Shown: piece by piece, positions 1-8,040 of the stretch | Layout of the letters: every line of letters begins with the position of its first letter | Position numbering within the stretch: the stretch's first letter is position 1 | Translations under genes and position numbers: made by a program | Assembly: GCF_900091615.1 (NCBI RefSeq) | Contig: NZ_FMIA01000002.1 | Coordinates: 4,836,001 to 4,900,000 of the forward strand | Reading direction: 5' to 3' | From: Micromonospora yangpuensis | Lineage (GTDB): Bacteria > Actinomycetota > Actinomycetes > Mycobacteriales > Micromonosporaceae | Length of the DNA stretch: 64,000 nucleotides | The notes under the pieces: model-generated | Database searches by the model: none | Seen by the model: only the letters and a program-made list of their open reading frames with translations | Told to the model about the DNA's origin: nothing

Positions 1-530
1 CTCGGCACCCGTCCCCGGGCGACCGGTCCACCTGCACTCGGCCCGTCGGGCCGTGGGATCGACGGGCTGAGCCGTCCACTGCAGGTTGACCGGCGCGACA
101 AGGACGCGCGCGATCGCCCACTCGACGTGTGAGCACACGGCGAGCGGGGTCGAGTGGACGTATACGACGCCACGCGTTGGCACGGTGACCTCCCGGAGAG
201 CGAGGTGCGTCTTCCCCTACGACCTCGCGTCGCCCGAGTGGCGCCTGCGAACACATGATGACCCGTGGGACGGATGATGCGCCAGAGAATCGGAAAAATC
301 GCCGGTGGGAACAGCCGCCCCGGACGGGTGGTTGGCCTGATCGGCGACCGTGGGGGACCGTCCGGGCCCCGCGTTCGTGTACAGTTCTCCCGGCGGCTTG
401 TGCCGCTGACTTCTTCGGCGGGCCGAGGCCTCCCGGGTGTCACCCGCCGCACCATGCACGTCAAACCGCACCACGCACGTCCGCCCCCCGGACGTCCCGT
501 CCTCCCGTACGTCTCACAAGGAGCACCTCC
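1..530. other. Intergenic stretch, no gene recognised
   Basis: No reading frame here has a ribosome binding site, sensible composition or recognisable protein. The open frames present are the stop-poor, Arg/Pro-rich kind expected by chance at this GC content. The last bases carry the ribosome binding site of the gene starting at 531. Confidence 0.5.
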
Positions 531-860
531 GTGGCGAGCAACACCTCAAAGACCGCGCGCGCGTCCGTCCGGGCCGGCCAGGCTGGCCAGGGTGGCGCCC
601 TCAGCGTGCTGGGCGAGTTCAAGTACCTCATCCCGCTCAACGGCGGCAAGCACGCCTACGTGCGGAACCTGACCAACGGCAAGACCTCGCACCTGCGCAC
701 CGACTCCGAGGCCTTCGTCGAGGAGATCCGGGTGCTGGCCGCCGCCGGCCACGCCGCCAAGATCCGGGCCGAGCTGAACGGCCTCGCCGCCACCCACCCC
801 GGCGACGGCTGGGACGCCACCGAGAAGCGCCTGGTCGAGGCCGGCGTCTTCGAGGGCTGA
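531..860 (+). CDS. Small conserved hypothetical protein (109 aa)
   Basis: I do not recognise the family. The GTG start is chosen because AAGGAG lies at 518-523, seven bases upstream; longer versions of the frame have no such site. After a Ser/Thr/Ala/Gly-rich start of about 23 residues the protein has a compact body containing LGEFKYLIPLNGGKHAYVRN, followed by a helical stretch rich in Ala, Arg and Glu and a GDGWDATEKRLVEAGVF end. No signal peptide or membrane segment is seen, so it is probably cytoplasmic. It stands alone, about 300 bases before a HelD-like gene on the same strand. The start and coding status are well supported; the function is unknown. Confidence 0.75.
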   Translation: MASNTSKTARASVRAGQAGQGGALSVLGEFKYLIPLNGGKHAYVRNLTNGKTSHLRTDSEAFVEEIRVLAAAGHAAKIRAELNGLAATHPGDGWDATEKRLVEAGVFEG

Positions 861-1168
861 GCCCCGCCCCTTCGTGGTGCGGTCCGCCGCCCACCCGCAC
901 GACATCGCACCGCCCGTCGGCTCTGCCGGCGGGCGGTGTCGTCGTCTGCCCCGACACCGCCGACGGCGGATGCCGAGTCGGTCACGGGACCGGCGACGGT
1001 GGGGTCGGGGGCCGGGCACCGGTGGCGGTGGCCGGAGGCCGGGTGGTGGGATCGGGACGGGTCCTGACATGGGCCGGAAGCGCTCCCCGTACTCTCACCC
1101 GGTCGGCCCGGCGCACGGCCGGCACGCCCGCCGCGGCCCCGGCCGCCGTGCCACAGGAGCTTGCTGCG
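861..1168. other. Intergenic region upstream of HelD-like gene
   Basis: Contains a short GC-rich inverted repeat near 910-945 (ccgcccgtcgg ... ccggcgggcgg) that could end transcription of the 531-860 gene. I see no gene. The rifamycin-associated element known upstream of some helR genes is not apparent. Confidence 0.35.
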
Positions 1169-3286
1169 TTGACCGACCACACCGCCCTGGACCGTGAGAT
1201 CGCCGTCGAGCAGCGGCACCTGGACCGGGTCTACGCCCGGCTGGCCGAGCTGCGCCGGGCGGCGGCCCGGGCCGAGCGGGACGGGTACCGGCTGGCCAAG
1301 GTCGGCAACTTCGGGGCGCTGGTGGAGCGGGACGCGATGGTGTTCCACGCCGCGCAGCGCCGACACGTCCTCGACGCCGAACACGAGGGGCTGGTCTTCG
1401 GCCGGCTGGACCTGCGCGAGGGCCCGGTGCTGCACGTCGGCCGGCTGGGCGTCCGCGACGACGACGCCGAGACGCTGGTGGTGGACTGGCGGGCGCCGGC
1501 CGCCGAGCCGTTCTACCGGGCCACCCCGGCGGCGCCGCTGGGCGTGGTGCGCCGCCGGACGATCCAGTCCAGCGGTGAGCGGGTCACCCGGATCGAGGAC
1601 GACCTGCTCGACCCGGTCGCCGCGCCGGCGGAGATGACGGTGGTCGGTGACGGCGCGCTGCTGGCCACGCTCTCGAAGGCCACCGGACGGGGCATGCGGG
1701 ACATCGTCGCCACCATCCAGCGGGAGCAGGACGAGGCGATCCGCTCCCCCGCCTCGGGCGTGACGATCGTCTCCGGCGGCCCCGGCACCGGCAAGACGGC
1801 GGTCGCCCTGCACCGGGCGGCGTACCTGCTCTATGCCGACCGCAGCCGGTACGCCGGCGGCGGCATCCTGGTGGTCGGCCCGTCCACGGTCTTCGTCGAG
1901 TACATCGCCTCGGTGCTGCCGTCGTTGGGCGAGGAGACCGCCACCCTGCGTTCCCTGGGCACGCTCTTCCTCGGGCTGACCTCGACCCGCACCGACCCGC
2001 CGGAGGTGGCGGCGGTGAAGGGGTCGCTGCGGATGCGGCGGGTGCTGGAACGCGCGGTGCGCGACGCGGTCCCGGACGGCCCCACCGAGCTGCGCCTGCT
2101 GTACCGGGGTGAGCTGCTGCGGTTGGGCGCCGAGGAGCTGACCGGTATCCGGGACCGGGCGCTGTCCCGGGGGGCACGCCGCAACGAGGTCCGCCGCGCC
2201 GGGTTCGACGGGGTCTTCGCCGCACTCTGGGCACAGGCCCGGCGACTGCGGGTGGGGCGGCTGCCGGAGCAGCGCTCGTTCGAGGACGAGATCGCCGACC
2301 GGCCGGAGTTCCGGGAGTTCCTCAAGGCGTGGTGGCCCCGGCTGCATCCCCGGCACGTGCTGGGCTGGCTGGCCCGCCCCGAGCGGCTGCGGGCGTACGC
2401 GGGTGGGGTGTTGTCCCGGGTGGAGATCCGGCTGCTCACCGAGGCCTGGCGGAGTCTGGACACCGAGGGCCTGACCATCGCCGACATCGCCCTGCTCGAC
2501 GAGCTGGACGCGCTGCTCGGCAAGCCGATGAAGCCGGCGCGGGCCAGGCGTGACCCGTTCCAGCTGGCCGGCGGGGTCCGGGAGCTGAGCACCTTCGGCG
2601 ACCGGCAGCGCGCCGCCCGCGAGGCGGCCCGGCAGCGGCCGGAGGACTACCGGGAGTACGCCCACGTGGTGGTCGACGAGGCGCAGGACGTCTCGCCGAT
2701 GCAGTGGCGCATGATCGGCCGGCGGGGGCGGTTGGCCTCCTGGACGGTGGTGGGTGATCCGGCGCAGAGCGCCTGGACCGGTGATCCGGCGGAGCTGACC
2801 CGGGCCCGGGACCAGGCGCTGGGTCGGCGGCCCCGGCACCACTTCACGTTGACCACGAACTACCGCAACTCGGCGGAGATCTTCGCGGTGGCGGCGGCAG
2901 AGATCCGCCGGCTCGACCCGGAGCTGGCGTTGCCCACCGCGGTGCGGTCCACCGGGGTCGAGCCGGTGCAGCGGGTGGTGCCGGCGGCCGAGCTGGCGGA
3001 GGCGACCGTGGCGGAGGTGACCACGCTGCTGGACCAGGTCGCCGGGACGGTCGGGGTGATCACCCCGGTACCGCGCCGGGCCGAGGTGGCCGGCTGGCTG
3101 GGCGAGCGCGGCGGCGCCCGGCTCCAGGTGGTGACCAGCCTGCAGGCCAAGGGCATGGAGTACGACGGGGTGCTGCTGGTCGCGCCGGGCGAGATCCGGG
3201 CCGATCCGGGCTCCGGGGTACGCACCCTCTACGTCGCGCTGTCCCGGGCCACCCAGCGCCTGACCACCCTGGAACCCGCCGACTGA
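1169..3286 (+). CDS. HelD/HelR-like RNA polymerase-recycling ATPase (UvrD superfamily I)
   Basis: About 705 aa. A TTG start at 1169 is preferred because AGGAG at 1155-1159 sits nine bases upstream; GTG at 1148 is the alternative. Visible motifs: an N-terminal charged coiled-coil-like arm (residues 5-45), Walker A GGPGTGKT at about 203-210, a Walker B/motif II VVDEAQD near 500-506, and later superfamily-I motifs including TTNYRNS and the QAKGMEYDGVLL stretch near the C-terminus. Length and motif order match actinobacterial HelD/HelR, which bind RNA polymerase, pull it off DNA and recycle it; some HelR proteins protect against rifamycins (family knowledge). Whether this copy gives rifamycin tolerance cannot be read from sequence. 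It is monocistronic as far as seen. Confidence 0.85.
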   Translation: MTDHTALDREIAVEQRHLDRVYARLAELRRAAARAERDGYRLAKVGNFGALVERDAMVFHAAQRRHVLDAEHEGLVFGRLDLREGPVLHVGRLGVRDDDAETLVVDWRAPAAEPFYRATPAAPLGVVRRRTIQSSGERVTRIEDDLLDPVAAPAEMTVVGDGALLATLSKATGRGMRDIVATIQREQDEAIRSPASGVTIVSGGPGTGKTAVALHRAAYLLYADRSRYAGGGILVVGPSTVFVEYIASVLPSLGEETATLRSLGTLFLGLTSTRTDPPEVAAVKGSLRMRRVLERAVRDAVPDGPTELRLLYRGELLRLGAEELTGIRDRALSRGARRNEVRRAGFDGVFAALWAQARRLRVGRLPEQRSFEDEIADRPEFREFLKAWWPRLHPRHVLGWLARPERLRAYAGGVLSRVEIRLLTEAWRSLDTEGLTIADIALLDELDALLGKPMKPARARRDPFQLAGGVRELSTFGDRQRAAREAARQRPEDYREYAHVVVDEAQDVSPMQWRMIGRRGRLASWTVVGDPAQSAWTGDPAELTRARDQALGRRPRHHFTLTTNYRNSAEIFAVAAAEIRRLDPELALPTAVRSTGVEPVQRVVPAAELAEATVAEVTTLLDQVAGTVGVITPVPRRAEVAGWLGERGGARLQVVTSLQAKGMEYDGVLLVAPGEIRADPGSGVRTLYVALSRATQRLTTLEPAD

Positions 3287-3305
3287 CCGACCGGCACCCT
3301 TTGCT

Positions 3306-3327
3306 TGCACACATTGCGATGTGAGCA
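3306..3327. promoter_or_regulatory. Candidate metalloregulator operator upstream of CDF gene
   Basis: Imperfect inverted repeat with 9-base arms and a 4-base spacer (TGCACACAT-TGCG-ATGTGAGCA, 8 of 9 pairs), followed by a CATATG. It lies about 40 bases before the exporter start, a usual place for an ArsR/SmtB-type metal-sensor site. No regulator gene is adjacent. Confidence 0.35.
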
Positions 3328-3368
3328 TATGTTGGACCGGGTCCGGTCGGCAGACGGAGGGTGTTGGC

Positions 3369-4283
3369 GTGGGCGCAGGACATGACCACCAGGCCGCGGT
3401 GACCAACGCGGGGCACCGCTACCGCGGACGACTCTGGGCCGCCCTGCTGCTGCTGGCCGTCTTCACGGTGGTGCAGACGGTCGCCGCCTTCGGCACCGGC
3501 TCGCTGGCACTGCTCTCCGACGCCGGGCACATGTTCACCGACGTGCTCGGCATCGGCATGGCACTGGCCGCGATCACCGCCACCCGGCGGGTGGCCGCCG
3601 ACCCGCAGCGCACCTTCGGCCTCTACCGCCTCGAGGTGCTCGCCGCGCTGGCCAACGCGGTCCTGCTCAGCGGCGTCGCGGTCTACGTGCTGATCGAGGC
3701 GGTACGCCGACTCGGCGAACCACCGGAGGTGCTCACCGGCCCGATGCTCGGGGTGGCCGTGCTCGGCCTGCTGGCCAACGTGGTCGCCTTCGGCCTGCTG
3801 CGCAAGGGTGCGCAGGAGAGCATCAACCTGCGCGGGGCGTACCTGGAGGTGCTCGCCGACCTGCTCGGCTCGCTCGGGGTGATCGGCGCGGCCCTGGTGA
3901 TCATGACCACCGGCTGGTGGTGGGTCGACCCCCTGGTGGCGGTCGGGATCGGGGTGTTCATCCTGCCCCGGACCTGGCGGCTGGCCCGGGCTGCGCTGCG
4001 CATCCTGGTGCAGGCCGCCCCGGAGCACCTGCAGGTGACCGAGGTGCACGACCGGCTCAGCGCGGTTCCCGGGGTGGCCGAGGTGCACGACCTGCACCTG
4101 TGGACCCTGACCTCGGGGATGGAGGTCGCCTCGGCCCACCTGACGATGACCCCCGACGCCGAGGTCGGCCCGGTCCTCTCCGCCGCCCGGACGGCGCTGC
4201 GGGAGGACTTCCACATCGAGCACGCCACGTTGCAGATCGAGCCCGGAGCGTCACCTGGGGCCTGTGGTGCGGTTGAGTGGTAA
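3369..4283 (+). CDS. Cation diffusion facilitator (CDF) metal exporter
   Basis: 304 aa. The GTG start has GGAGG at 3356-3360. A short His-containing N-terminus (GHDHQ) is followed by about six membrane segments and a cytoplasmic C-terminal domain with DLHLWTL and a final HIEHATLQIE, the typical CzcD/ZitB order. CDF proteins export Zn2+, Cd2+ or Co2+ in exchange for protons. The TM2 metal site is HxxxD (H54, D58), but the TM5 site reads ExxxD (E160, D164) where zinc-type members usually have HxxxD, so the substrate may differ. A palindrome directly upstream suggests metal-responsive repression. Family assignment is firm; the metal is not known. Confidence 0.9.
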   Translation: MGAGHDHQAAVTNAGHRYRGRLWAALLLLAVFTVVQTVAAFGTGSLALLSDAGHMFTDVLGIGMALAAITATRRVAADPQRTFGLYRLEVLAALANAVLLSGVAVYVLIEAVRRLGEPPEVLTGPMLGVAVLGLLANVVAFGLLRKGAQESINLRGAYLEVLADLLGSLGVIGAALVIMTTGWWWVDPLVAVGIGVFILPRTWRLARAALRILVQAAPEHLQVTEVHDRLSAVPGVAEVHDLHLWTLTSGMEVASAHLTMTPDAEVGPVLSAARTALREDFHIEHATLQIEPGASPGACGAVEW

Positions 4284-4442
4284 TTAGCGCAACCTTAAAT
4301 CTCTGGGTGTATTGTCCCTTTCGTGCATGTTCTACCGTTGTCACGACCCGTCCCACAGGCCCCAGCGCCTGCACGGGTCACACCGGCACCGGTAGGCTCG
4401 GTCCCGGCCTCCGCCAGGCGGCGCCCAACGGCGCCTGCGGTG

Positions 4443-4556
4443 GCCGCCGCCTAATCGCCCACCGCGGCGAACCGGGGAACCACAGTCCGTGGGGTGTATC
4501 CGCTTCAGCGGTAGGGATCTTCCGTCCCGAACCCGTCAGCTAACCCGGTCGGCGGC
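4443..4556 (+). ncRNA. c-di-AMP (ydaO/yuaA-type) riboswitch
   Basis: Shows the conserved ydaO core: ACCGGGGAACCAC at 4471-4483, GGGGTGTATCCGC at 4491-4503 and GAACCCGTCAGCTAAC at 4529-4544. A closing stem pairs gccgccg (4443-4449) with cggcggc (4550-4556). It ends five bases before the ribosome binding site of the next gene. In actinobacteria this class senses cyclic di-AMP and usually lowers expression of cell-wall hydrolase and resuscitation genes when the ligand is present. Confidence 0.9.
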
Positions 4557-4574
4557 TGACGGAAGGACACGTCC

Positions 4575-5720
4575 ATGGCAGTAGTGGCAACCACCAGACG
4601 CGGTACGGCCCGGATGGCAGCCGTACTCGTCGCGACACTCGCGTTCGGCGCGGCGATCGGGCCCGGCGGCCCGGTGGCACACGCCGCGATGCCGCCGACC
4701 GGCCTGCTCGCCGCACCCGCCGACGACGAGGGCGGCACCCCCGCCCTGCGGGACCAGCTCGACGCGGCCAGCACGGGCTGGATCGAGGCGAAGAACGCGC
4801 TGGAGAAGTCGACCAAGCGCCAACAGGAGCTCAACGGGCAGCTCAAGACCATCGAGGCAGACCTGGTCGTCCGCAACGGCAAGGTCGGTGAGATCGCCGG
4901 CGTGGCGTACCGGACCGGCCGGCTCGGCGCCGCCCAGGCGCTGCTCAACACCGACTCACCGGCGCGCTTCCTGGACCGGGCCGCCACCCTCGACTCGGTC
5001 GCCGCCAACGAGGACCGGGAGCTGCGCCAGCTGCTGGAGACCCGGGACAAGGCCAACCGCACCAAGCTGGCCCTCGACGGCGAGCTGCGTGAGCAGCGCA
5101 AACAGGTCGACACCATGGCCAAGCGCAAGGAGCAGGCCGAGCGGGCCCTGGAGGTCGCCGTCCGGCAGGAGGCCCGGGAGAAGGCCGAGGAGCGGGAACG
5201 GGCCCAGGCCCAGGAACGCGCCCGCGCCAACAGCGGCGGCGGGCCCAGCGGCGGCAGTTCCAGCGGGCCGGGTGGCAGCAGCAGCAAGACCGCCAAGGCC
5301 GCGCCGCGCAACTCCGACGGCTCCTGGCCCAAGGAGTCGTGCAGCGTCAACGACCCGACCCCCGCCAACGGCTGCATCACCCCGCGCACGCTGCACGCAC
5401 TGAACCAGGCCAAGGCGGCCGGTTTCACCAGGTACGTCTCCTGTTACCGCCCGGGGGGCTCCGGCGAGCACCCGAGGGGCCGGGCCTGTGACTTCGCGGC
5501 CCAGAAGGGCGGCTTCGGCGGCGACGCCACCGGTGGAGACCGGACGTACGGCAACAACCTGGCGGCGTACTACGTCCGCAACGCCGACAAGCTCGCCGTG
5601 CTCTACGTGATCTGGTACCGGCAGATCTGGCTGCCCAGCAGCGGGTGGAAGTCGTACAGCGGGGCCGGTGGAGACCCCTCCAGCGACCACACGAACCACG
5701 TCCACCTGTCGGTCTACTGA
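4575..5720 (+). CDS. Secreted coiled-coil protein with C-terminal LAS/M15-like (VldE-type) domain
   Basis: 381 aa. ATG with GGAAGGA at 4561-4567. A Sec signal peptide spans residues 1-38 (cut near AHA-AMP), then a long Gln/Glu/Lys-rich coiled coil (about 55-220), a Gly/Ser linker (about 220-245), and a C-terminal globular domain. That domain carries HPRGRACDFA and NHVHLSVY, which resemble the HxxGxAxD and HxH zinc motifs of the LAS/M15 peptidase fold. The layout is typical of peptidoglycan-active envelope proteins in actinomycetes. Control by the c-di-AMP riboswitch just upstream fits a cell-wall role. Catalysis is inferred only: some relatives of this C-terminal domain are not proven enzymes. 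Confidence 0.8.
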   Translation: MAVVATTRRGTARMAAVLVATLAFGAAIGPGGPVAHAAMPPTGLLAAPADDEGGTPALRDQLDAASTGWIEAKNALEKSTKRQQELNGQLKTIEADLVVRNGKVGEIAGVAYRTGRLGAAQALLNTDSPARFLDRAATLDSVAANEDRELRQLLETRDKANRTKLALDGELREQRKQVDTMAKRKEQAERALEVAVRQEAREKAEERERAQAQERARANSGGGPSGGSSSGPGGSSSKTAKAAPRNSDGSWPKESCSVNDPTPANGCITPRTLHALNQAKAAGFTRYVSCYRPGGSGEHPRGRACDFAAQKGGFGGDATGGDRTYGNNLAAYYVRNADKLAVLYVIWYRQIWLPSSGWKSYSGAGGDPSSDHTNHVHLSVY

Positions 5721-5733
5721 CCGAACCGACAAC

Positions 5734-5773
5734 GACGCCCGGTGCCCCACCGTGAGGTGGGACACCGGGCGTC
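5734..5773 (+). terminator. Strong hairpin terminator
   Basis: An 18-base stem (5734-5751 with 5756-5773, one C/A mismatch) closes a GTGA loop 13 bases after the stop codon of the secreted coiled-coil gene. No T-run follows, as is usual for high-GC actinobacterial terminators. Confidence 0.8.
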
Positions 5774-5825
5774 TGTCGTGTCTCGTGGTCACCGGTACCG
5801 GGCAGCGTCGCGTGCCGGGCCGACC

Positions 5826-5945
5826 TGGTGCCGGGCGGCGCGGATGCCGGGCTGGCCCTGCGCCGGGCGGTGTCGCGGCGGCGCGGATGCCGGGCTGACC
5901 CTGCGCGGATGCCGGGCTGGCCCTGCGCCGGGCGGTGTCGCGGCG
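5826..5945. repeat. Intergenic GC-rich tandem repeat
   Basis: Degenerate copies of a unit containing tgccgggctggccctgcgc, with the module gccgggcggtgtcgcggcgg occurring twice. It lies between the terminator at 5773 and the end of the STAS gene. Confidence 0.6.
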
Positions 5946-5947
5946 GC

Positions 5948-6313
5948 TCAGGCCCCGGGCAGCACCTCGGGAGCCACCCCGGCACCGGCGTAGTAGGGCT
6001 CGGGTGCGCCGAAGAGACCGAGCAGCCCGGTTACCCAGAGCTGCCGGTGCACGAAGCGGCTCGGCTCGGTGACGATCAGCTTGACGCCGCTGACCTCGGC
6101 GGTCTGGAAGCCGGCCACCATCGCGCTGATGCCGACCGAGTCGATGAAGGTGACCAGTCGCATGTTGAGCTCGATCCGGGCGGGACGCCCCTTGGCGAGC
6201 ACTTCGGCGATGGCCTCGCGTACCTCGTACGCGGTGTCGACGTCGATCTCGCCCCGCGGGGCGATCTCCATGACACCACCGGAAAGAACAGACTTCACGA
6301 TCGACAGGCTCAC
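5948..6313 (-). CDS. STAS-domain anti-sigma factor antagonist
   Basis: 121 aa. The GTG start at 6313 has GGAGG (complement of 6321-6325) seven bases upstream; the frame stays open upstream but has no better site. The fold is a single STAS domain: a beta-rich start (SLSIVKSVLSGGVMEI), PRGEIDVDTAYEVREAI, and the phosphorylation loop FIDSVGIS with Ser59. Such proteins, when unphosphorylated, bind an RsbW-type anti-sigma kinase and release a sigma factor; phosphorylation of the loop serine switches them off. No kinase or sigma partner lies next to it, so it probably works with a distant partner. Confidence 0.9.
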   Translation of the reverse strand: MSLSIVKSVLSGGVMEIAPRGEIDVDTAYEVREAIAEVLAKGRPARIELNMRLVTFIDSVGISAMVAGFQTAEVSGVKLIVTEPSRFVHRQLWVTGLLGLFGAPEPYYAGAGVAPEVLPGA

Positions 6314-6686
6314 GCGAGCACCTCCACTCGCCCAAAACGGGCGCCTCATCAGTACGCGGGCCGCGACCGAGAGTATTCCTCCCACGGCCTCGGTCGCCAC
6401 CCCTCGGGATGAGCAATTCGCAGATTGGGCACAACGTACGCCCCAATCTGTACTTTTCGTCGCTACTTCCCGACGACTTCTCATCTTCACGATCGATCAG
6501 CGACCGACGTGTCGGCCCACCACAGTAGCGGTCCGCACCTCCGTACCCCAACACCCTCCGCCACCGGCGCGCCCCGGGAAGCAACGATCCCCCGGGTGGC
6601 CAGGGCAAATCCGGCCATTGACCGGGATGTCTAACATCGGACCGAGTTCACGCTCACAGAGGCGTTGCCACGACGGAGGGATCCCG
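6314..6686. other. Divergent intergenic region
   Basis: Holds the ribosome binding site and presumed promoter of the STAS gene and the leader of the small lipoprotein gene. I see no gene and no clear operator. Its AT content is higher than that of the flanks around 6410-6500, as expected for promoter DNA. Confidence 0.4.
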
Positions 6687-6839
6687 ATGACCAAGAGGCT
6701 TGCCACGCTCGCCGGCGCCGCCGCGCTGCTCGCGCTCCTGTTGGCCTGCAGCATCGGCGGCGGCGGGGGCGATGACGACGACGATGACGACGGCGACGAC
6801 TTCGCCCGGGCCACCGTCTCGGTGGTCACCCTCCGCTGA
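6687..6839 (+). CDS. Very small Asp-rich lipoprotein
   Basis: 50 aa, ATG with GGAGG at 6675-6679. It has a short positive start (MTKR), a hydrophobic run and a lipobox LLAC with the modified Cys at 21. After that come a Gly run, a run of seven Asp residues and a hydrophobic end. This predicts a lipid-anchored peptide with a dense acidic patch on the outer face of the membrane, possibly binding cations; that role is speculation. The ribosome binding site and lipobox make coding likely despite the size. Neighbours give no hint of function. Confidence 0.7.
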   Translation: MTKRLATLAGAAALLALLLACSIGGGGGDDDDDDDGDDFARATVSVVTLR

Positions 6840-6889
6840 CCCCGACGGCTGATCCCGACGCCGCGCCGCCGGACGCAGGACCGCACCGC

Positions 6890-7012
6890 ACCGCGGGCTT
6901 CGCCACAGCGTTCCGGGTTCGCCACGGCGGCCGGGTTCGCCAGGGCGTTCCGGGTTCGCCACGGCGGCCGGGTTCGCGACGGCGACCTGGTTTGCGACGG
7001 CGGCCTGGTGGG
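6890..7012. repeat. 18-bp tandem repeat array
   Basis: Six to seven degenerate copies of a unit close to gggttcgccacggcggcc, in the gap between the small lipoprotein and the next gene. No coding function is apparent. Confidence 0.65.
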
Positions 7013-7102
7013 CACTGGCGGAGTACGCGAACCGTAATCCGACGGCCCGACACCCACGTCCGAAGTGGCCGCCCAGCTTCGGCACCCGAGGAGGTAAGCA
7101 CG

Positions 7103-7510
7103 ATGTTCGGCACCAATCTGTTGGAGCGCCGCAGCCGGCCCGAGCGGATCGCGAACGAGGCCTGGGAACACCTGACCTCCGCCGTACACTCCGCCGGTGA
7201 CAGCGTCCTGGACACCGCCCGCTCGGCCCGGCGCAACAGTGCCGGACTGGCCGACGATGCCGGTGACCTGGTCGGCACCGCCGCCGACGAGGCCCGCCGC
7301 CGGGCGGTCCTGGCCTTCGACGCGCTCGCCGGGCGCCGTCCGGCCCTGCCCTGGACGCTGCTGATCGGGGCCACCCTGGTCGGGGCCGCCATCGGCTGGG
7401 CCGCCGCCTCGGCGACCCGTGCCGCGCTCAGCCGGGACGACCGGGCCGCCGACGACATCGAGTTCGTCGACGTGGACCGCCCGAACTCCCCGGTCGGCCT
7501 GGACGGCTGA
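7103..7510 (+). CDS. Single-pass membrane protein of unknown function
   Basis: 135 aa, ATG with GAGGAGG at 7089-7095. The first 85 residues are charged and helical, with an Ala/Asp/Arg pattern suggesting an amphipathic or coiled helix. A single membrane segment follows (about 89-111, LLIGATLVGAAIGWAAASA), then a short acidic tail. There is no cleavable signal peptide, so the long N-terminal part is probably cytoplasmic. I do not recognise the family. It stands alone between two repeat-rich stretches. Confidence 0.7.
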   Translation: MFGTNLLERRSRPERIANEAWEHLTSAVHSAGDSVLDTARSARRNSAGLADDAGDLVGTAADEARRRAVLAFDALAGRRPALPWTLLIGATLVGAAIGWAAASATRAALSRDDRAADDIEFVDVDRPNSPVGLDG

Positions 7511-7989
7511 GCACCGCCCGGCAGGACCATCGCACCCGACGGCCCCGACCCGCCCTCACCGGCGACTCGGGGCCGTTTCACGTCCGTGCGGTAACGCAGT
7601 CGACCCCGCGTTCCCTCCCCCGCACCGCGCCGCCCGGTGACGACCACCGGCCGAGCCCGCCCCGACTCACCAAGCCCTGACCACCCGGCCCGGTTCGGCC
7701 CAGCCGCACGCCCGACCAGCCCAGCCGCACGCCCGCCCGGCCCAGCCGCACGCCCGACCAGCCCGCCCGCCCGGCCGGCCGGCCGGCCGGCCACACATCA
7801 TCCACCAGCCCGGCCCGCAGCCACGGGCTCTACCGGGCCCGCCCGGCCGCACATCCACCAGCCCGGCGCAGCCACGCGCCGACCGGCCCGGCCAGCCGCG
7901 CGCTCTACCGGGCCCACCCGGCCGTACGCCCGACCGGCCTGCCGGCTCGACCGCGCCCCTACCGGGTCGCGCCGCACGCGGGGCTGGTT
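7511..7989. repeat. Intergenic GC-rich low-complexity region
   Basis: About 480 bases without a credible gene. From about 7685 to 7960 it is made of degenerate repeats such as cccggcccagccgcacgcc and gaccagcccg, and the frames on both strands are Arg/Pro/Gly-rich chance openings. Confidence 0.55.
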
Positions 7990-8040
7990 AAAGGGGTACC
8001 CCTCTCGACCATAAGCGTTAACAGGGGGCCCTTCCTTACA
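7990..8040 (-). repeat. Intergenic repeat element, copy 1
   Basis: Reads on the minus strand as GTAAGGAAGGGCCCCCTGTT, AACGC, a short variable part and an AGAGGGGTACCCCT palindrome. The TAA near its left end (8036-8038) is the stop codon of the TetR gene. It is related to the copies at 10475, 22895, 31701, 57632 and 60731. Confidence 0.9.

Noticed and set aside
656..3406. A 900-codon frame on the minus strand opposite the HelD-like gene
   Set aside because: Pro/Gln/His/Arg-rich antisense shadow. The plus strand has all helicase motifs in order with a ribosome binding site.
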